A stretch of DNA of 64,000 bases from Taxawa tesnikishii (nom. ined.) (Eukaryota > Ascomycota > Dothideomycetes > Dothideales). The stretch lies in contig JAPDRO010000002.1 of assembly GCA_030247885.1 (NCBI GenBank), forward strand, positions 1,488,001-1,552,000, given 5' to 3'. The position numbers and the translations under genes are program-made. The notes under the pieces are model-generated. The model was not told where the DNA came from and did no database searches. It saw nothing but the letters and a program-made list of their open reading frames with translations. Shown here piece after piece: positions 58,534 to 64,000 of this stretch (the first letter of the stretch is position 1; the number at the start of each line of letters is the position of its first letter).

Positions 58534-61500
58534 TGAGACCCGACCCGCGTTAACGCCCCAGTTGAATCTTGCATCTAGGCTCTTAATAAGGAGCCACGAA
58601 CCGCTCCGCTGAGTATATCACTTAGGGTTGCGATCAGGAAATCCCGTCAGATGGCGGGTCGAGGCTGAGCGACAATGAAATCTGCACTACTCCAACAGTG
58701 AGATGGTAGGATGCCCGCGCCCTGCTTTGTGGCGATGTATCGTGAGCTCTTGCATGCTTTATACTGCGCTCACCCTGGTTTTATGTATGTCCGCGTTCAA
58801 AGCCCATGTAGTCCTCCAAGCCGGCAAAGCTATGTGTGCTCATGCGTTGCTGCCCGGAATGCGCAACTCTTCCAGTCCTCTATCTGCGGGTTGGGATCTG
58901 TATATATCCATAGACGCGCCAGGCAGTATAGAACCGTGTACCCGCTAAGTCTTCGTAAAGCTAATGCAATCCTGGATGGCAAGCGTGAGCGGACAACTCT
59001 TGTTGCGAGAGAAGGCGATTGAGTACGCTGTGGCCGAGTTTGTCCTGAACGGTCGGTAGTTCGCTGGCGTAGCGTATACATGGCCGCAAGGGCTCCGCGC
59101 GTAGGTTTCAGCGAGGGTCTCCAGTGTCGAGATTGCCTAGGTAGTCACGCTGATGACATTGCGATCATTGAAGCCCATGCAGCTTTCCCCGAGCGTGTTG
59201 GATGTTGTTGAATCGCCTCGATTGCTGCTGATCACCACTGATCAAGTTTCACCATCGTGATGCAAGCCAGTATGGCTCTAACCTCGCGCCTCCAATCAGT
59301 GAGTAAACGTTTGTTTAGTTGATTGCTTTCATGGACGGGTTGCAGGGGAGGAGCGAATGACACGAAATGCAGTGTCCCTTCCGCACCGCCCAGCACCGCT
59401 CTTGGCTTCCGCGTCCTTCGCACACACCACTTCACCACAGCCTCCAATACATACATTTCCATACCATCTGCACCGCTGAATAAGTCAAGCCGTCCATGTG
59501 GACGCTCCTCCATGGGTTCGGCAGAAGGAGGTCATTCGGCTTTGCTTTACGAGTAACCTACAGTTCTCCGTCAGAGGCTCCTTCACCGGCTAGCCGCCTC
59601 CACTCCGCTCAACGACTGCCCGCTGCTGTTCGATCATGGCGTCTGTATCGAGAACGCAGCAAGTACAGGCCGACAATGTCCGGCATGGGCTTCTCAAACT
59701 GGTGGAGTATCTTTCCTGAGGGTACAACGTCATGCACGCCGTAATAGTTCCCGATCGCATGGCGGACTCAAGAAACCACAACGCCGTGGAAGCACATTTC
59801 TCCCAAGTTCGGAACAACATTGCGAATGCAACTCCAACAACACTCTTGTTTGAAGCCGTGCAAACTACCAAGTTCTTGAAGAGGAGGGAACACAACACGG
59901 GTGCAGATCGCCGAGCGTCTCGACATCATGGCTCTTGCGATCCAAGCAGTCAGCGAGCGAGGAGGGGAGTCGATATGGCCCATCCGGTGGCATACAACAA
60001 GACGCTAGAGATTCTCGACCGCGGACATTCGAGGGGTCTTTCTTCGCTCTGTTGAAGGATGACATCCCAGACTCGCTCGCGACCCCGTTGAGAGCAGCTT
60101 CCCATTGCCCCACTGGGAAGAAGTTGTAGAATCGTGCATCTCGTAGCCGTCGAGCAGAGCTCCAGCCTGTCCGGTATGATCGATCCGCAAACTCCTCACC
60201 CTTGCGAGCATGATTTCCATTGGTTTCGTTATATCGGGTGGTATACTTTCATATACATACCTTTTCGGAGACCTCAAACGCAAAAGGTATATTTCAAAGA
60301 TTCAAGGCAGGGAAAGAGGAGACTTACCTTCTCCTGTATACGTTTTCTCGTATATATTCCTCCTTCTCCAATGCGTGGTTTCTCTCGTAATCAGGGCCGG
60401 AACTCTTGTATATCCTTTTCCGCGTCACCTTTTGTTGTTTGAACATTCCATCGGTCGTTCCGGTTCATTATCTCCTTTGTTTAGCAGAAAACAAGTGTCG
60501 GCGCCGCAAAGGAGTCGAATACTGGAAGCAGTTAATATTCCGAAGCTGTGGAGCTGGAGTGGAAGGCTGGATTGGACCTGGACGTCGAGGACTCGGGACC
60601 GCAAACAGGAAACGGGAGCCGCAACCGGAACCGGAGCTGGAGCTGGACACATTTGGCATGTCTCAGGGCTTACGTCCGGCGAGGCGTAGGCTCTGGGCTG
60701 GCGGAGGGTTGCTGTTGCACAGGAGGCAGAAGAGTTTCTTGTTTAGACGAGTATTGATGGAGGAAAAGCCATCCGCTGCATAGAACCTCATAAGTTCAAA
60801 GGACGATGGACGATCTCAACGCCCTACACCGCGAGTGACTGGCAATCCAGCACGCAGCCGACCTCTCGACATCGGTCTTCAGCGCCATCGCTGTGCCAAC
60901 CTTCGCAATTGGCCTGTACTGCCACGCCGATCAGGTTCCTGTAAGCAGTCAGCTTTTGGTCACCGCTTTGAGGCCGGTTGAAGCATGGATTGCCTTGTAT
61001 GCTTCCAGTCAATGGGAAATAATGGTGCACTCCTTGACCTGGTCTTCGCTATCTTGAGACAGACAGCGACTGAGCGTCTCGAACAGCTTTGACGACTCCC
61101 GCCAAAACAGTCATCGATAGCTTTCCTCACGTCTGTGCAAGGGTGTCAGTGCAAATCGGCTCTTGACTGCCTGTTTCCTTTGGATATTCAACTCCCCGCA
61201 TCACACGGCAGACAGTCATAGCTCGATGAATGGACGTCGAAGAATTGACCGCAGAAGCCTTCACCCAATGATGCAACAAGACGGACGTATCGGCCACCGC
61301 ACTCTGCCCTGGATAAGCAGGATAGGGAAGGCTTTCGTATCTGAGCCATACCCAATCATCCTGCTCATACCAGCATCTCTCCGGATTCCTCACATCAGTA
61401 GCCTGAGCCAATGTATTTCAGCAGCAACGACCCGGGCAATCTGCACCAGCCTGTTATACTCCTACCTTTGCAGATATCGGTTCGTCCTTTTCAATTCTCC

Positions 61501-64000
61501 CAATGGCGTTTGGCGCTTCAAAAATCGTTATACAGCCGAATTACCCTTCGTGCAAGGTCTCTGTACGGAGTGAGGTGCTTGTGGGGTTGCTTGCTCCTAC
61601 GTGTCTTCGATCGTCGAGGGACGGAGCCTGCGGTGGTACCGTCACACAGTCGTTCAATTCGCCGGTGGTTTGGATGCTTCCCAAATCGTCCGGAGAGACC
61701 TCATCTTCAGCCCGCTTGCATCGAAGCAAGACATTGGAAGTCCTCAAGCCCTGTATGCGGTATCAGTCAGCGACCCTCAAGCCAGGATCTTCATCAATAT
61801 GCACACCTGTACATCAAGCCCAAGCAGGCTTGTCGTCAACCATAGACTTGCGCGACGTGGTTCCAGGTCTTATGACCCTACTCTTGTGGACATCCGCGTG
61901 CCGGCTTATCGGGTCATGGTTCGGCGTTTACTGCTCCGTTCTTTCGAGAAAGGCAGTGGTAGAGATCTGTGCAAGGCGCAAAACTTGTACTGGAGGTGCG
62001 GCGGTTGCTAAGAGTGGAGACTCGACCTTGGCCGGACGGTGAACGCGTCACTGGCTTGCTGGTATACCATTCGCTAGTGCAAAGAATGCGCTTCGACTTG
62101 TTGCGGAGTGGATTCATGGTCGTACTTCTGCGGTCTGAATGAATTCAGGCGCTGTAAGCTGAAAGGATTCCCACAAAGACGTGCCTCTGCCGGGACGAAA
62201 GACGCGGTGTTCTGGATCATCCCTCCTCATGTCCGCACAATGTTTGCCTTCTGCCGGTTTGTGATATGATTGCATGAATGGGCGGCAGTTTCGCACAAAG
62301 AGGAGTGATTGCCGCTGTCATTTTCTGCAACACCTCTTGTTCTCCTGTCCGAGGGGTCGCCGGCTGAACGGCGGAGTAGTGCATCAGAGTGTCAAGCCGC
62401 TTGTGTTCGATTGTGAGCGAGCGTATTTCGGGCGCCGGAGCTGGAGATGAGAGAGCAAGGTCTTCGATACAATCCGCTCGATTGATATGGCCGCCGTGAG
62501 TTCCCGCGTCGCTGCGCCTGCGGTTGTCAGTTCTTCAAGGTGTGATCAGTGGTTTCATCGGCTTCGATCACAATGTCATGAAACGCGTCAAGGGCTGAAG
62601 AGAGCGGTTCCTTCTTAAACAGATAGTTCATCAAAGCCATGTGCTCAAACGAGCTTGGAGTGCGAGCAGGAAGATCCATGGTCATGCAAGGCCTGGTGCG
62701 AGGCAAGTCCGAGTCGATGCGACGAAGTTTTTGGATGGAGAGAAGCGAGGGCGATGCGCATTTCCCCGGATTCTTTTTGTGCAGGCACTCCACCAAACAG
62801 ACTATCAACTACCTCTTCAGCCTGAGTAGCCTTGAGTCTCTGTCATGGACCCGCTCCGACAAATCTAATGCACGGTTTTTACCATCGCTTGGATGCGTCG
62901 CTGCCAGTCAAACAGCAACGACCTGAACGAGTGAGGTCGAATGTAAGCGCCGCTACGGCCCGCCGGCTGTAGATCAGTTCTGCCTCGGCATGCGAGATTT
63001 GACCTCTCCCAATCTCTCCGCCAAGCAAAACAATGGTCCTCGGTCCACTCTGCTTGGCTGCATTAGCATGCTGTATAACGACACTCCGACGGCGCGGGCA
63101 TTACTTACATGTGTTTCCGATCTCTCAATCGGTCGGTTCGTTCACGATGCCTATCTTTCCCGACCTTCTGGTTTCGATGCTCTTCGACGTTTTTCCCGAG
63201 CACTGCATGCGGTGGAGAGGAGTTTGCAGTGTTACATTGGCTTCGCACAATCATTTTGGAACCATTACCTGCGCTTCTGTATCTCAACGGATGTAGACAT
63301 AGAGAGATATGCGGATGCTGCTGTGTGCATGCCTGTAGGCAAGGCTCTACAGTCACATTGCATTTCGGTTATCCACGAGGCAGTGGCATACAAAGCATTA
63401 CGGTCGGTCCAGTATCGATTTTGAACACCGCTTTCCAGTATGCGGGTGCTATCACGCACATCGGTGCTTCGGGCAATGACTTCGTCGACTGCTCTGGTAC
63501 CAGTTAGACGCTAGATGGAATGACCTGAATAAAGAATCCCTTATGCGTGGAACATAGATATGGGTGTTATCAACTCCACGGTCAGGAATTCCAGTTGCCT
63601 GGGGGTCTGAACCCAAGGGATTTTCGTTGACTGCGTTCGCGGACCGCCTTCCAAACTCGAGCTTTATATACTCCCGATCCGAGGACGTGTTTCAAAATGT
63701 TGCACTACACATATAGCTTACTCTTACACGATATAAGGATACGAGCGATTCTCCACAGCGGGTTACTCAACTCGCTATACCGTTACTGAAACCTGACTTC
63801 ACCCAGCAGGACAGCCCTCGTCTGCATGACCGCTACAAGCTCAAGCACAAACTCCTGCAATACGACCGCATTCGTCAGGACGTGGCTTAAGCTGACTTCC
63901 TTTCTTTCTTCCGCATCTCCGCCTCCCTTCCCCTCCTCACCGTTCGAACCCGTTACCATATCGGCAGCAATTGTTAACGGGAATCTCACCTTCCGCTTCA
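58534..64000. other. gene-poor right end, 5.5 kb, no supported gene
   Basis: Numerous frames of 60-180 codons on both strands, none with a domain, signal peptide followed by a mature protein, or consistent intron pattern. Minus-strand frames at 60005-60283 (RIDHTGQAGALLDG) and 62527-62808 (LRRIDSDLPRTRP) looked faintly like fragments of a monooxygenase and a fungal transcription factor, but not enough to call. No tandem repeat array or telomere repeat (TTAGGG) was noticed. Confidence 0.5.

Noticed and set aside
61503-62042. 180-codon plus-strand frame in the right end
   Set aside because: No recognisable family, several other frames open on the same bases.
63783-63989. 68-codon minus-strand frame at the right end
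   Set aside because: Amphipathic look but too short and near the edge to support.

Overview
This window is nuclear DNA of a filamentous ascomycete (Pezizomycotina). The evidence is short GT-AG introns of about 48-110 bp, a DASH-complex subunit, a RacA-type GTPase, an ascomycete laccase ending in DSGL, GPI-type wall proteins and a CBM18 glyoxal oxidase. A dothideomycete is my guess only. I saw no tRNA, rRNA, CRISPR, virus-like element or complete transposon.

Layout. 0-18.8 kb is accessory and secretory: the 3' tail of an unknown gene, a PRISE-type reductase, two divergently oriented paralogues of a secreted Thr-rich protein on either side of an ascomycete laccase, and an ABCC multidrug transporter. 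The spacers here are long and empty (3.6 and 2.1 kb). 19-41 kb is a compact housekeeping block: DUF1295 reductase, a conserved unknown, mitochondrial uS14m, NOP6-like, Rac, LRP1/Rrp47, MIX17, cytosolic AspRS, a CDF zinc transporter, SPC19, ATP18, RSM22 and a four-TM protein. 42-58.5 kb mixes wall/secreted proteins (GPI protein, SGNH hydrolase, thaumatin-like protein, glyoxal oxidase) with core metabolism (CAB2, COQ4), a membrane-anchored Hsp70-like protein and two decayed genes (alcohol dehydrogenase, amino-acid/choline permease). 58.5-64 kb holds nothing I can support.

How genes relate. Laccase and glyoxal oxidase are both copper oxidases of the extracellular space; glyoxal oxidase makes H2O2. 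With the SGNH hydrolase, thaumatin-like protein, GPI protein and the two Thr-rich paralogues they give the window a cell-surface flavour, but they are spread out and do not form an obvious cluster. COQ4, ATP18, RSM22, MRP2, MIX17 and CAB2 serve mitochondria or coenzyme supply. LRP1 and NOP6 serve rRNA processing.

The most striking whole-window pattern is that about fifteen otherwise well-conserved genes, including essential ones (AspRS, COQ4, uS14m, LRP1), each have their frame broken by one or more single-base events, almost all in short homopolymers and mostly one base short. When I add those bases back, the exon sums become multiples of three. That points to uncorrected long-read assembly error rather than biology. 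For those genes I give the full span and mark the break. No clear novel system was found; the best candidates for something undescribed are the twin Thr-rich secreted proteins, the membrane-anchored Hsp70-like protein and the 598-residue conserved unknown.
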